A stretch of DNA of 6,772 nucleotides from assembly GCA_009838385.1 (NCBI GenBank), contig VXRS01000246.1, forward strand, positions 1 through 6,772, given 5' to 3'. The notes beneath the pieces are model-generated. The model was given only the letters and a program-made list of their open reading frames with translations, had not been told where the DNA came from and ran no database searches. Both the position numbers and the translations under genes were made by a program. Below are positions 1-6,065 of the stretch, piece by piece. How positions within the stretch are numbered: the first letter of the stretch is position 1; the number at the start of each line of letters is the position of its first letter. The DNA comes from Dehalococcoidia bacterium (GTDB taxonomy: Bacteria; Chloroflexota; Dehalococcoidia; Tepidiformales; Tepidiformaceae).

Positions 1-137
1 ACGCTCGGTGCGGTGACATCGCCTGCGTGTAGAATCAGGTCCGCTGTCGCGAGCAGCTCGCGCGGGCCCGATCCGAGCTCATCAAGTTGACGGATGAGCG
101 AGGGGAGATGGGTATCGGCGAGGAGCGCAACGCGCAC
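1..137 (-). CDS. YfcE/MJ0936-type metallophosphoesterase, N-terminal part (runs off left edge)
   Basis: Reading the minus strand from a GTG at 137 gives 45 codons that remain open to the window edge. The product begins VRVALLADTH and reaches LILHAGDV at residues 34-41. These are the first two metal-binding motifs of calcineurin-like phosphoesterases: DxH (D8, H10) and GD (G39, D40). Their spacing and the short N-terminal strand fit the small YfcE/MJ0936 family, which are cytoplasmic phosphodiesterases with a dinuclear metal site and usually about 150-180 residues, so only about a quarter is present. The GTG is chosen because family members begin right before this first strand. No good ribosome binding site precedes it; an in-frame TTG at 173 would add 12 residues and cannot be excluded. 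The gene is divergent from the thiolase operon. Its physiological substrate cannot be read from the sequence. The remaining motifs (GNHD, GH, GHTH) should lie beyond position 1. Confidence 0.72.
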   Translation of the reverse strand, partial: MRVALLADTHLPSLIRQLDELGSGPRELLATADLILHAGDVTAPS

Positions 138-221
138 GCGCGAACCGTACGGGACGCGCGGGTGGCGACGCAAACGGCAGCAGGCGAAAACCCCACCGCA
201 ACCGCGATCCGAGGAGGAACG
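138..221. promoter_or_regulatory. Divergent intergenic spacer between phosphoesterase and thiolase operon
   Basis: This 84-base gap between two outward-facing starts must contain the promoter of the three-gene operon on the plus strand, and probably that of the minus-strand phosphoesterase, unless transcription enters from elsewhere. It is GC-rich with one A-rich patch (GGCGAAAACC, about 183-192). I could not identify a convincing -35/-10 pair or an operator palindrome by eye. The only firm element is the ribosome binding site at its right end. Confidence 0.4.
211..217 (+). promoter_or_regulatory. Ribosome binding site fixing the thiolase start
   Basis: GAGGAGG lies 4 bases before the ATG at 222. 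It decides the start: the same frame is open back to an ATG at 87, but that would add 45 residues without family resemblance and would overlap the opposite-strand phosphoesterase. Confidence 0.8.
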
Positions 222-1406
222 ATGGCGCAAGAGCGGCAAGCGGCCATCGTCGGCATCCACGAGTACCCCCTGCGGGTAGCTCCGGGTGTTTCGGCGATGA
301 ACGTGAAGGTTGATTCGATCCGCGCGGCGCTGGACGACGCCGGGCTGAAGTGGAGCGACATCGACGCGATCTACGACGCACAGGACGGGGAAGCGGGAGG
401 CGGCCTGCAGCTGGCTGCTTACCTGGGTCTTCGGCCGACGGTGCTCGACACGACACAGGTCGGCGGCTCCTCGTACGAGTTCCAGGCGGCGCACGCGATG
501 CGTGACATCGCCGCGGGCAAGTGCAACGTGGCGGTCCTGAGCTACGGCTCGACCTCGGCCTCGAACCGTGTCGCGATCGGCACGGGCGGGCGGGGCGGTC
601 CGGCTACGTGGGCGACGAACATGGAGACCCCGTACGGGGCGACGCTGATCGCGAACTACGCGATGGTGAAGCAGCGTCACATGTTCGAGTACGGCACGAC
701 GGACGAGCAGTTCGCGGGCATCTCGGTGGCGACACGGCACCACGCGATGCGGAATCCCGAAGCCGTGAAGGCGATGACGGACCTGCAGTTCGTGGGCGTG
801 AACGAGATCACCCCGCAGGACGTGCTGGATTCGCGCATCGTGGCGGATCCGCTGCACCTGCTGGAGTGCTGCATGATCAGCGACGGCGGCGGGGCGGTGA
901 TCATCGCGTCGGCCGACGTGGCCCGCGGCTGCAAGAAGCCGCCCGTGTGGCTGATCGGGGCGGGCGAGGCGACGAAGTACCGCGAGAACGGGGGCGACAT
1001 CACGACGAGCGCGGGCGCGCAGAGCGGTCCCATCGCGTTCGGCGAGGCCGGCGTATCGCCGGACGAGATCGACATCGCGATGATCTACGACTCGTTCACC
1101 ATCACGGTGGCGGTCTGCCTGGAAGACCTGGGGTTCTGCCCCAAGGGCGAGATCGGCGCCTACGTGGAGGGCGGACGGCTGGCGTTCGACAGCGGCGAGG
1201 GACCGGCGCTCAACACGGACGGCGGCGGGCTCTCCTCGAACCACCCGGGCATGCGCGGCATCTTCCTGCTGTTGGAGGGCGCGCGGCAGCTGCGGGGGGA
1301 ATCAACCTCGCAGGTGCCAGACGCGAAGCTGGCCGTGGCCCACGGAAACGGCGGGCTGCTCGGCGGTACCCACACCGGCGGCACCGTGATTCTGGCAAAG
1401 GATTAA
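222..1406 (+). CDS. Thiolase-superfamily protein without catalytic cysteines (Ltp2-like, DUF35-associated)
   Basis: The product is 394 residues, the usual length for SCPx/lipid-transfer-type thiolases. The first half carries VGGSSYEFQAA (80-90) and the GKCNVAVLSYGS strand (99-110). The second half carries YDSF (289-292), NTDGGG (331-336), NHPGMRG (340-346) and AHGNGG (373-378). In true thiolases the nucleophilic cysteine lies where this protein has S83/S84, and the second cysteine of the C-terminal CxG motif is replaced in AHGNGG; the histidine of the HP motif (H341) is kept. That pattern excludes ordinary thiolytic or Claisen chemistry. It is typical of the DUF35-dependent branch that includes the steroid side-chain aldolase Ltp2, where a thiolase fold performs CoA-thioester retro-aldol cleavage with tyrosines implicated in catalysis; Y289 is a candidate here. 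The next gene encodes the expected DUF35 partner, 3 bases away, which strongly supports a heteromeric complex. The substrate is unknown; a steroid, terpenoid or other branched acyl-CoA is an inference. Databases will often label it acetyl-CoA acetyltransferase, which the missing residues do not support. Confidence 0.9.
   Translation: MAQERQAAIVGIHEYPLRVAPGVSAMNVKVDSIRAALDDAGLKWSDIDAIYDAQDGEAGGGLQLAAYLGLRPTVLDTTQVGGSSYEFQAAHAMRDIAAGKCNVAVLSYGSTSASNRVAIGTGGRGGPATWATNMETPYGATLIANYAMVKQRHMFEYGTTDEQFAGISVATRHHAMRNPEAVKAMTDLQFVGVNEITPQDVLDSRIVADPLHLLECCMISDGGGAVIIASADVARGCKKPPVWLIGAGEATKYRENGGDITTSAGAQSGPIAFGEAGVSPDEIDIAMIYDSFTITVAVCLEDLGFCPKGEIGAYVEGGRLAFDSGEGPALNTDGGGLSSNHPGMRGIFLLLEGARQLRGESTSQVPDAKLAVAHGNGGLLGGTHTGGTVILAKD
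1397..1402 (+). promoter_or_regulatory. Ribosome binding site inside the thiolase 3' end
   Basis: AAAGGA, 7 bases before the ATG at 1410, overlaps the last codons of the thiolase gene. The DUF35 gene therefore has its own initiation signal within a coupled arrangement, in which the upstream stop lies 3 bases before the start. Confidence 0.6.
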
Positions 1407-1409
1407 ACG

Positions 1410-1838
1410 ATGGCGAAGCGACCACAACCGCGATTCCCCGAGCCCCACACAGAGCATTTCTGGGAGGGGGCGCAGCAGGGCGAACTGCGCTACCAGCGCT
1501 GTAATGAGGACTGCGGCGACCCGGTGGTGTTCTACCCGCGACATCACTGCCCCGACTGCGGTTCGGATGACCTTGACTGGCACGTCTCGAAGGGCGAGGG
1601 CACGGTCTACACGTTCTCCGTGGTACGGCAGAACCGTATGCCGGGCTTCATCGACCTGGGCGCGTACTCGGTGGCCTACATCGACCTCGATGAGGGCTTC
1701 CGCATGATGAGCAGCGTCGTGGGGGTCGACGACCCGACGACGGACATCCAGATCGGGCAGCGCGTGCGCGTGGAGTTCGAGGAGCAGGAAGAGGGCGACT
1801 ACCCGATTCCCGTGTTCCGTCCGATCGAGGAGGACTAG
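1410..1838 (+). CDS. DUF35 zinc-ribbon/OB-fold acyl-CoA-associated protein (ChsH2 C-terminal-like)
   Basis: The product is 142 residues, normal for a stand-alone DUF35 protein. An N-terminal helix (HFWEGAQQGELRYQRC) precedes a rubredoxin-like zinc ribbon with C31, C35, C47 and C50, followed by an OB-fold beta barrel (about 58-125) containing the usual GEGTVYTFSVV strand and the GQRVRVEFEE segment. In this family the first pair is normally CxxC. Here it is CNEDC, one residue longer, although the following DPVVFYPRHHCPDC still aligns well. DUF35 proteins partner thiolase-fold enzymes and MaoC-like hydratases; in Ltp2-ChsH2 the DUF35 domain is required for activity and the OB fold helps bind the CoA substrate. 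The gene begins 3 bases after the thiolase stop, so the two are almost certainly co-translated and form one complex. It has no catalytic residues of its own that I can identify. Confidence 0.93.
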   Translation: MAKRPQPRFPEPHTEHFWEGAQQGELRYQRCNEDCGDPVVFYPRHHCPDCGSDDLDWHVSKGEGTVYTFSVVRQNRMPGFIDLGAYSVAYIDLDEGFRMMSSVVGVDDPTTDIQIGQRVRVEFEEQEEGDYPIPVFRPIEED

Positions 1839-1841
1839 CCC

Positions 1842-2126
1842 GTGCCGACGACGCTGTGGCGGCTGAAGGTCGCCGCCGACAAGCAGGCGGAGTTCGAGCG
1901 GCTGACGTCACAGCTTGTGCGTGACGTGGCGGAGAACGAGCCGGAAAGCATCTTCGAGTACCGGCGCGGGGTCGAGGATCCGCTGACGTACGTCCTGTTC
2001 CTGTCGTTCGACGACGAGCAGGCGTTCCAGCGGTACTCGACAGCCGACTACCACACGGGCGCCTCGGGCCAGATCATGGAGTGCCTGGCGGAGGCGCCGG
2101 TCCCGGACGAGCTCGAGCGGTTCTAG
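1842..2126 (+). CDS. ABM-fold small protein (antibiotic-biosynthesis-monooxygenase-like), GTG start
   Basis: The product is 94 residues, the size of single-domain dimeric alpha+beta barrel proteins of the ABM superfamily. The order strand (TTLWRLKV, 3-10), amphipathic helix with QAEFERLTSQLVRDVAENEP (15-34), strand IFEYRRG (37-43), strand TYVLFLSFDD (49-58), helix AFQRYSTADYHTG (61-73) and terminal AEAPVP is characteristic, including the Y/H pair Y70-H71 where the family often has H-x-S-x-H/Y. Members include cofactor-independent quinol or anthrone monooxygenases and other small-molecule enzymes, so the exact reaction is not predictable. GAGGAGGA (1827-1834) sits 7 bases before the GTG at 1842, which starts 3 bases after the DUF35 stop. 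It therefore belongs to the same operon and probably acts on the same or a related catabolic intermediate. Its stop codon overlaps that of the convergent FAD dehydrogenase. Family assignment comes from pattern and length rather than long identity. Confidence 0.8.
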   Translation: MPTTLWRLKVAADKQAEFERLTSQLVRDVAENEPESIFEYRRGVEDPLTYVLFLSFDDEQAFQRYSTADYHTGASGQIMECLAEAPVPDELERF

Positions 2127-3550
2127 CCTAACGCTCGGGCGGCGGCCTCGCGGCCGGCGATGCGTCCGAAGACGGCTCCGCGGATGACGGAGCTGGCGCC
2201 AGGGTAGTTGTCGTAGAAGAACTCGCCCATGGGCTCGCCCGCGGCGTAGAGCCCGGGGATGTGGTGGCCGGCGGTGTGGCGGACGCGGGCACGTGCGTCA
2301 CAGCCGAGCCCTCCAAACGTGAACGTGATGCCACCCGTGACGGGGATGGCGAGGTAGGGCGGGGAATCGAGGGGCAGGGCCCAGTTGCTCTTGGGAGGCG
2401 CGATGCCGCGCGTGCCCTTGCCGTCGAGCCGATCGAGGTCGTACTCGCCGTCCATGACGGCAGCGTTGTAGGCGGCCACGGTCTCCAGCAGATCCTCGCC
2501 GGGGACGCCGATATCGCCCGCGAGGTCGGTGAGAGTTTCCGCCTCGAACGGGGGGCCGACGGGACGCCAGGCGCGGGCGAACTCTTCGCGCTGGTAGGCG
2601 CGCTGGTCGAAGAGACACCAGGCACGACCGCCTGCCTCCTCGATGATGCGTTTGCTGAACTTCACGTAGGTGTGGTCACGGAAGTCCTCGCCCTCGTCGA
2701 TGAAGCGCTGGCCGCGTGAGTCGACGAAGATGCCCATCTGGTAGTTGTAGAGGGCGGTAACGCCGCACTCGACGGCAGGCGAGCGGGCGTCGAGGACGGC
2801 GGAGTGGTAGTCGCCCCACTGGCCGGCAGGGGCAGCGCCGGCGGCCAGGGCCATGGTGAGCCCCTCGCCGGTGTTGTAGCGCGAACCGCGAAGGATGAGC
2901 GAGTCGGCGAAGCGCCCGAGGTAGCGGACGCGCATCTCGACATTCGCCTGGAAGCCGCCGCAGGCGAGGATGACGCCACCCGCCGCCTCGATGTCGGTGA
3001 TGCCGTCGGGCGAGGTGCATCGCACGCCGCAGACAGAGCCGTCGGGATCGAGGATGAGGTCGGTGGCGGCGGTCTGGTAGCTGATCGGGACGTTCAGGCC
3101 CTCCAGGCGGCGGTAGAGCAGGTCGACAAGACCCTGGCCGCCGGACTTCGGCATGCGGCGGTAGCCAGCCGTGTGGGGGTAGCCCTCCTCCCACTCGACG
3201 CCGTACGCGGTGAGCCACTCGATGGCGCCGGCGGCGTTGTCGCAGAGGGTGCGGATGAGCTCCTGGTTGGCGCGGCCGCTGGAGATGCGCATGAGGTCGT
3301 CGAACATCTCGTCGGCGGTGTAGGCGCGCTGGCCGTACTCGTCGGGCTCGTGGGGGAAGCGCATCTGGGCGTCGGCGAAGCGGGTGTTGCCCCCACGCTC
3401 GGGCAGGGGGGCCTTTTCGACGAGAACGGCGCTGGCGCCCGCCTCCGTGGCGCTGAGGGCGGCGGAGAGTCCAGCAATGCCGCCACCGACGACGGCGATA
3501 TCGAACTCGAAGCGCTGGGCCGCTCCGGGGGCGCCGCGGGCGACTGGCAT
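2123..3550 (-). CDS. FAD-dependent dehydrogenase of the fumarate reductase/TcuA type
   Basis: The product is 475 residues. The FAD-binding fold starts with FDIAVVGGGIAGLSA (16-30; GGGIAG 22-27), the ribose-binding acid E45 and the RGGNTRF loop (52-58), and closes with GLYAAGEPMGEFFYDNYPGA (433-452) and GAVFGRIAG (458-466). The capping domain lies between, with an RGSRYNTGEG segment (221-230) and GQRFIDEGEDFRD (280-292). R291 in this last segment aligns by eye with the proton-donor arginine of flavoprotein fumarate reductases. The GGN loop, NYPGASS and overall length resemble tricarballylate dehydrogenase TcuA and related 2-enoate or ketosteroid-type dehydrogenases more than the SdhA subunit. 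Expected chemistry is desaturation, or its reverse, next to a carbonyl or carboxylate; the substrate is unknown. No signal peptide is visible, so it is probably cytoplasmic. ATG at 3550 is the furthest possible start because an in-frame TAG lies four codons upstream (3560-3562). No strong ribosome binding site precedes it; GGAGG lies about 16 bases away. A rare TTA leucine is the third-last codon. It converges on the thiolase operon and diverges from the ATP-grasp operon. Confidence 0.9.
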   Translation of the reverse strand: MPVARGAPGAAQRFEFDIAVVGGGIAGLSAALSATEAGASAVLVEKAPLPERGGNTRFADAQMRFPHEPDEYGQRAYTADEMFDDLMRISSGRANQELIRTLCDNAAGAIEWLTAYGVEWEEGYPHTAGYRRMPKSGGQGLVDLLYRRLEGLNVPISYQTAATDLILDPDGSVCGVRCTSPDGITDIEAAGGVILACGGFQANVEMRVRYLGRFADSLILRGSRYNTGEGLTMALAAGAAPAGQWGDYHSAVLDARSPAVECGVTALYNYQMGIFVDSRGQRFIDEGEDFRDHTYVKFSKRIIEEAGGRAWCLFDQRAYQREEFARAWRPVGPPFEAETLTDLAGDIGVPGEDLLETVAAYNAAVMDGEYDLDRLDGKGTRGIAPPKSNWALPLDSPPYLAIPVTGGITFTFGGLGCDARARVRHTAGHHIPGLYAAGEPMGEFFYDNYPGASSVIRGAVFGRIAGREAAARALG

Positions 3551-3638
3551 GGGGCGACTCTACGGCCCCTCCGGGGGGCTCGCCAGACGCGCGGCCCGTG
3601 GAAACGGTCATGTAACCTAGCGGCCATAGAGTGTTGTG
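3551..3638. promoter_or_regulatory. Divergent control region between FAD dehydrogenase and ATP-grasp operon
   Basis: This 88-base spacer separates two outward-facing starts. It holds a short GC hairpin (GCCCC at 3565-3569 pairing with GGGGC at 3575-3579) on the side of the FAD gene. Close to the ATP-grasp start lies the only AT-richer patch, GTCATGTAACCTAG (3607-3620). TAACCT at 3613-3618 is a possible -10 element; if real, transcription would begin about 3625 and leave a leader of only some 14 bases. No matching -35 was seen, and neither start has a normally spaced Shine-Dalgarno sequence. Confidence 0.35.
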
Positions 3639-5096
3639 ATGCTTGAGGGAGAACTGCTCGACGGCTACGCGGCGAACGCGCCCGACGATGAGATGGTCGA
3701 CGCGCAGGGGGCCCTGCGTCCCGATTACCGGGAGCTGGCGGAAACCCTCGGGGGCTGGTCGCTGGAGGAGTACGAGCAGCGGAAGGCGCGGGCCGATCTC
3801 GCGCTCCTGAGCGCGGGCATCACCTTCAACGTCTACTCGGACGAGGAAGGGACGGAGCGCATCTTTCCGTTCTCGCTGATCCCGCGGATCGTAGGGGCGG
3901 ACGAATGGAAGGGCGTGGACACCGGCCTGAAGCAGCGGCTGAGGGCGCTCAACCTGTTCCTGAGCGATCTGTATGGCGAGCAGCGCATCCTCAAGGAGAA
4001 GGTCGTCCCGGAGGAGATCGTGCTGAGCTCGCCGGGCTACCGGCCGGAGATGGAAGGGTTCGAACCGCCACTCGGCGTGTACGCACACGTCGCCGGGTGC
4101 GACCTCGTGCGCGACGAGAGCGGCGAGTTCGTGGTGCTGGAAGACAACCTGCGGACGCCCTCAGGGGTCTCGTACGTCCTCGAAAACCGGACGGTGATGC
4201 TGCGAGTGGTTCCCGACCTGTTCCCGCGGTGGGGCGTGCAGGCGGTGACGGATTATCCGAACCAGCTCCTCGCGACGCTGCTCTCGGTGGGTCCCGAGGG
4301 GAGCGACGGGCCGCGGGCCGTGCTACTGACGCCGGGCATCTACAACTCTGCCTACTTCGAGCACTCGTTCCTGAGCCAGCAGATGGGCATCCCGCTCGTG
4401 GAGGGTACGGACCTGACGGTGGGCGACGACGACTGCGTCTACCTGCGCTCCACGACGGGGCTGGAACAGGTCGATGTGGTCTACCGGCGCATCGACGACG
4501 ACTTCCTCGACCCACTGGTGTACCGGGCCGATTCGCTGCTGGGCGTGCCGGGGCTGATGCGGGCGTACCTGGCGGGGAATGTGACACTGGCGAACGCGCC
4601 GGGGGCGGGTGTGGCGGACGACAAGGTGGTCTACCGCTGGGTACCCGAGATCATCCGTTTCTACCTGAACGAAGACCCGATCCTGCAGAACGTCGAGACG
4701 TTCTCGGCGCTTATCCCGTCGGAGCGGGACTACATCAAGGCTCACGCGCGGGAGCTGGTGCTGAAGCCGGCGAACGAGTCGGGCGGGTACGGGGTGCTCA
4801 TCGGAGAGCAGGCCACGGAGGAGGAGCTGGGGGCAACGCTGGCGCAGATGGAAGCGGAACCGCGCAACTGGATCGCGCAGCCGCTGCTCCACTTCAGCAC
4901 GATCCCGACGTTCGACGAGGACCGGCTCAAGCCGCGGCGGGCGGACCTGCGCCCCTTCGTCCTCTCCGGGGAGGAGACCTGGGTGATCCCGGGAGGATTG
5001 ACACGAGTGGCGCTCAGGGAGGGGTCGTACGTGGTGAACTCGTCGCAAGGCGGGGGCAGTAAGGACACGTGGGTGCTGAACGAGGAGCCAGACTGA
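3639..5096 (+). CDS. Circularly permuted ATP-grasp protein (DUF404/DUF407 type, predicted peptide ligase/amidoligase)
   Basis: The product is 485 residues, the full family length. Recognisable blocks in order are GITFNVYSDEEGTERIFPF (60-78), IPRIV and the GLKQRLRALNLFLSDLYG segment (96-113), YRPEMEGFEPPLGVYAHVAG (134-153), VLEDNLRTPSGVSYVLENR (166-184), LKPANESGGYGVLIG (375-389), DLRPFV (436-441) and VNSSQGGGSKDTWVL (466-480). LKPANESGGYG supplies the nucleotide-binding lysine and glycine loop, and the E168/D169/N170 block lies in the conserved acidic region; their order along the chain reflects the permutation. ATP-grasp enzymes form acyl-phosphates and join them to amines. This family was predicted by comparative genomics to be an amidoligase working with alpha-E, transglutaminase-like and Anbu proteins; its substrate is unknown. 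ATG at 3639 is preferred; an immediately preceding in-frame GTG (3636) is equally possible and changes one residue. No Shine-Dalgarno is visible. The stop TGA shares its A with the ATG of the next gene. Confidence 0.93.
   Translation: MLEGELLDGYAANAPDDEMVDAQGALRPDYRELAETLGGWSLEEYEQRKARADLALLSAGITFNVYSDEEGTERIFPFSLIPRIVGADEWKGVDTGLKQRLRALNLFLSDLYGEQRILKEKVVPEEIVLSSPGYRPEMEGFEPPLGVYAHVAGCDLVRDESGEFVVLEDNLRTPSGVSYVLENRTVMLRVVPDLFPRWGVQAVTDYPNQLLATLLSVGPEGSDGPRAVLLTPGIYNSAYFEHSFLSQQMGIPLVEGTDLTVGDDDCVYLRSTTGLEQVDVVYRRIDDDFLDPLVYRADSLLGVPGLMRAYLAGNVTLANAPGAGVADDKVVYRWVPEIIRFYLNEDPILQNVETFSALIPSERDYIKAHARELVLKPANESGGYGVLIGEQATEEELGATLAQMEAEPRNWIAQPLLHFSTIPTFDEDRLKPRRADLRPFVLSGEETWVIPGGLTRVALREGSYVVNSSQGGGSKDTWVLNEEPD
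5082..5087 (+). promoter_or_regulatory. Ribosome binding site fixing the alpha-E start
   Basis: GAGGAG, 8 bases before the ATG at 5096, lies within the last codons of the ATP-grasp gene. It favours this ATG over an in-frame GTG at 5069, which would add nine residues foreign to the family N-terminus. Confidence 0.7.
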
Positions 5097-6064
5097 TGCT
5101 GAGCCGCGTGGCCGAGAACCTGTACTGGCTGGGGCGTTACCTGGAGCGCACGGAGAACATTGCGCGGATGGCGCATGTGGAGCACGAGGTGTCGCTGGAG
5201 GGAGGGCAGGAGGTCTGGCACAGCCTCGTCAGCACGACGGCCTCGAACGAGCTGTACTGGGAGGCGCTGCTTGAGTCGCCGGAGCTGACGCACTCGGAGT
5301 TCCTGCTGTTCTCGATGCTGAACCCGGGGTCGCTGCGGTCCACGTTCGTGCGGGCGCGGGAGCTGGCGCGGGGGCTGCGGGAGCACATCTCGCGGGAGGT
5401 GTGGGAGGAGATCAACGCGCTCTACCTGTTCCTGGCGTACCGGCGGCAGTTCGGAGCGGGCGATGTCCACGAGCTGTGCACGGAGACGCAGCGGCGCACG
5501 CAGACGATCCTGGGGCTCTACGACAACACGGTGCTGCGGGACGAGGGGCGGGAGTGGTTCCGCTGCGGGATGTATCTGGAGCGGGCGGACATGACGAGCC
5601 GCATCGTCGATGCGAAGTACCACATCCTGCTGCCCGGAGACGATTCGGTCGGGGGAGCGTTCGACCGGTTCCAGTGGGTCGCGGTGCTGCGGTCGGCCTC
5701 TGCGCGGGAGGCGTACCGGCGGCTGGGCTACAGCGAGGTCGACGGCATGCTGGTGGCGCAACTCCTCATCTTCTCAGTGGAGTTCCCCCGCAGCCTCGCG
5801 TTCTCGGTGCAGGCGCTCGCGCGGCACTACCAGCAAGCGACGGCGGAGGCGCCCAAGCGGCGGCGGGCGGGGGCGGAACGGAGAATCGCGCTGCTGAACC
5901 TGGACCTGGGGGCGTCGGACGTCGAACAGGTCGTCGACGAAGGGCTGCACGAATTCTTCGACGAGTTCCAGGCGCGCCTGATCGAGGTTGACCGGGCCAT
6001 CACGGAGGACATCTTCCGCGCGGAGCCGGGCCGGGTGGCGCAGGTGCGGCTCGTCGAGGACTGA
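5096..6064 (+). CDS. Alpha-E domain protein (DUF403)
   Basis: The product is 322 residues and fits the family length of about 310-330. It opens with the diagnostic MLSRVAENLYWLGRYLER, continues with RARELARGLREHISREVWEE (86-105) and has a second copy of the core motif, GMYLERADMTSRIVD (158-172). The two related stretches, RYLERTENIAR (14-24) and MYLERADMTSR (159-169), suggest an internal duplication of the helical unit. The protein is predicted to be all-helical and rich in conserved Arg/Glu; no membrane segment or signal peptide is seen. Alpha-E proteins accompany circularly permuted ATP-grasp proteins almost always, sometimes fused to them, and are predicted to be part of the same peptide-forming complex; a biochemical activity has not been firmly assigned. 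The start overlaps the ATP-grasp stop by one base (TGATG), giving translational coupling and probably equal amounts of both proteins. A basic, low-complexity linker (KRRRAGAERR, 254-263) precedes the last helices. Confidence 0.93.
   Translation: MLSRVAENLYWLGRYLERTENIARMAHVEHEVSLEGGQEVWHSLVSTTASNELYWEALLESPELTHSEFLLFSMLNPGSLRSTFVRARELARGLREHISREVWEEINALYLFLAYRRQFGAGDVHELCTETQRRTQTILGLYDNTVLRDEGREWFRCGMYLERADMTSRIVDAKYHILLPGDDSVGGAFDRFQWVAVLRSASAREAYRRLGYSEVDGMLVAQLLIFSVEFPRSLAFSVQALARHYQQATAEAPKRRRAGAERRIALLNLDLGASDVEQVVDEGLHEFFDEFQARLIEVDRAITEDIFRAEPGRVAQVRLVED
6056..6060 (+). promoter_or_regulatory. Ribosome binding site of the Anbu gene
   Basis: GAGGA, 5 bases before the ATG at 6066 and inside the last codons of the alpha-E gene, supports the start that places threonine directly after the initiator methionine. 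Confidence 0.6.
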
Positions 6065-6065
6065 A

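Noticed and set aside
87..221. Upstream extension of the thiolase reading frame to an ATG at 87
   Set aside because: The added 45 residues do not look like a thiolase N-terminus, they overlap a convincing opposite-strand gene, and the ATG at 222 has a strong ribosome binding site and begins exactly like the family.
521..1504. Long alternative plus-strand frame inside the thiolase gene
   Set aside because: The translation is an Arg/Gly-rich, low-complexity product typical of a shifted frame in GC-rich DNA, and it overlaps a well-supported gene.
2129..2131. TTA leucine codon near the end of the FAD gene as a developmental (bldA-type) control point
   Set aside because: Meaningful only in Streptomyces-like hosts, which the window does not establish, and at the very C-terminus it would have little effect.
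3564..3579. GC hairpin as a rho-independent terminator
   Set aside because: The stem is short (about 5 pairs), no T-run follows on either strand, and it sits between two divergent starts where a terminator has no obvious role.
2804..3646. Plus-strand open frame of 280 codons antisense to the FAD dehydrogenase
   Set aside because: The Gly/Ala/Val-rich product has no recognisable motif; it is the complement of the conserved flavoprotein.
2676..4088. Very long minus-strand frame spanning the FAD gene, the spacer and part of the ATP-grasp gene
   Set aside because: It is a compositional shadow: Arg/His/Pro-rich without domains, and it contradicts two strongly recognised genes on both strands.
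3905..5062. Alternative plus-strand frame within the ATP-grasp gene
   Set aside because: Arg/Gly-rich translation without family features; the ATP-grasp frame carries conserved motifs through the whole region.
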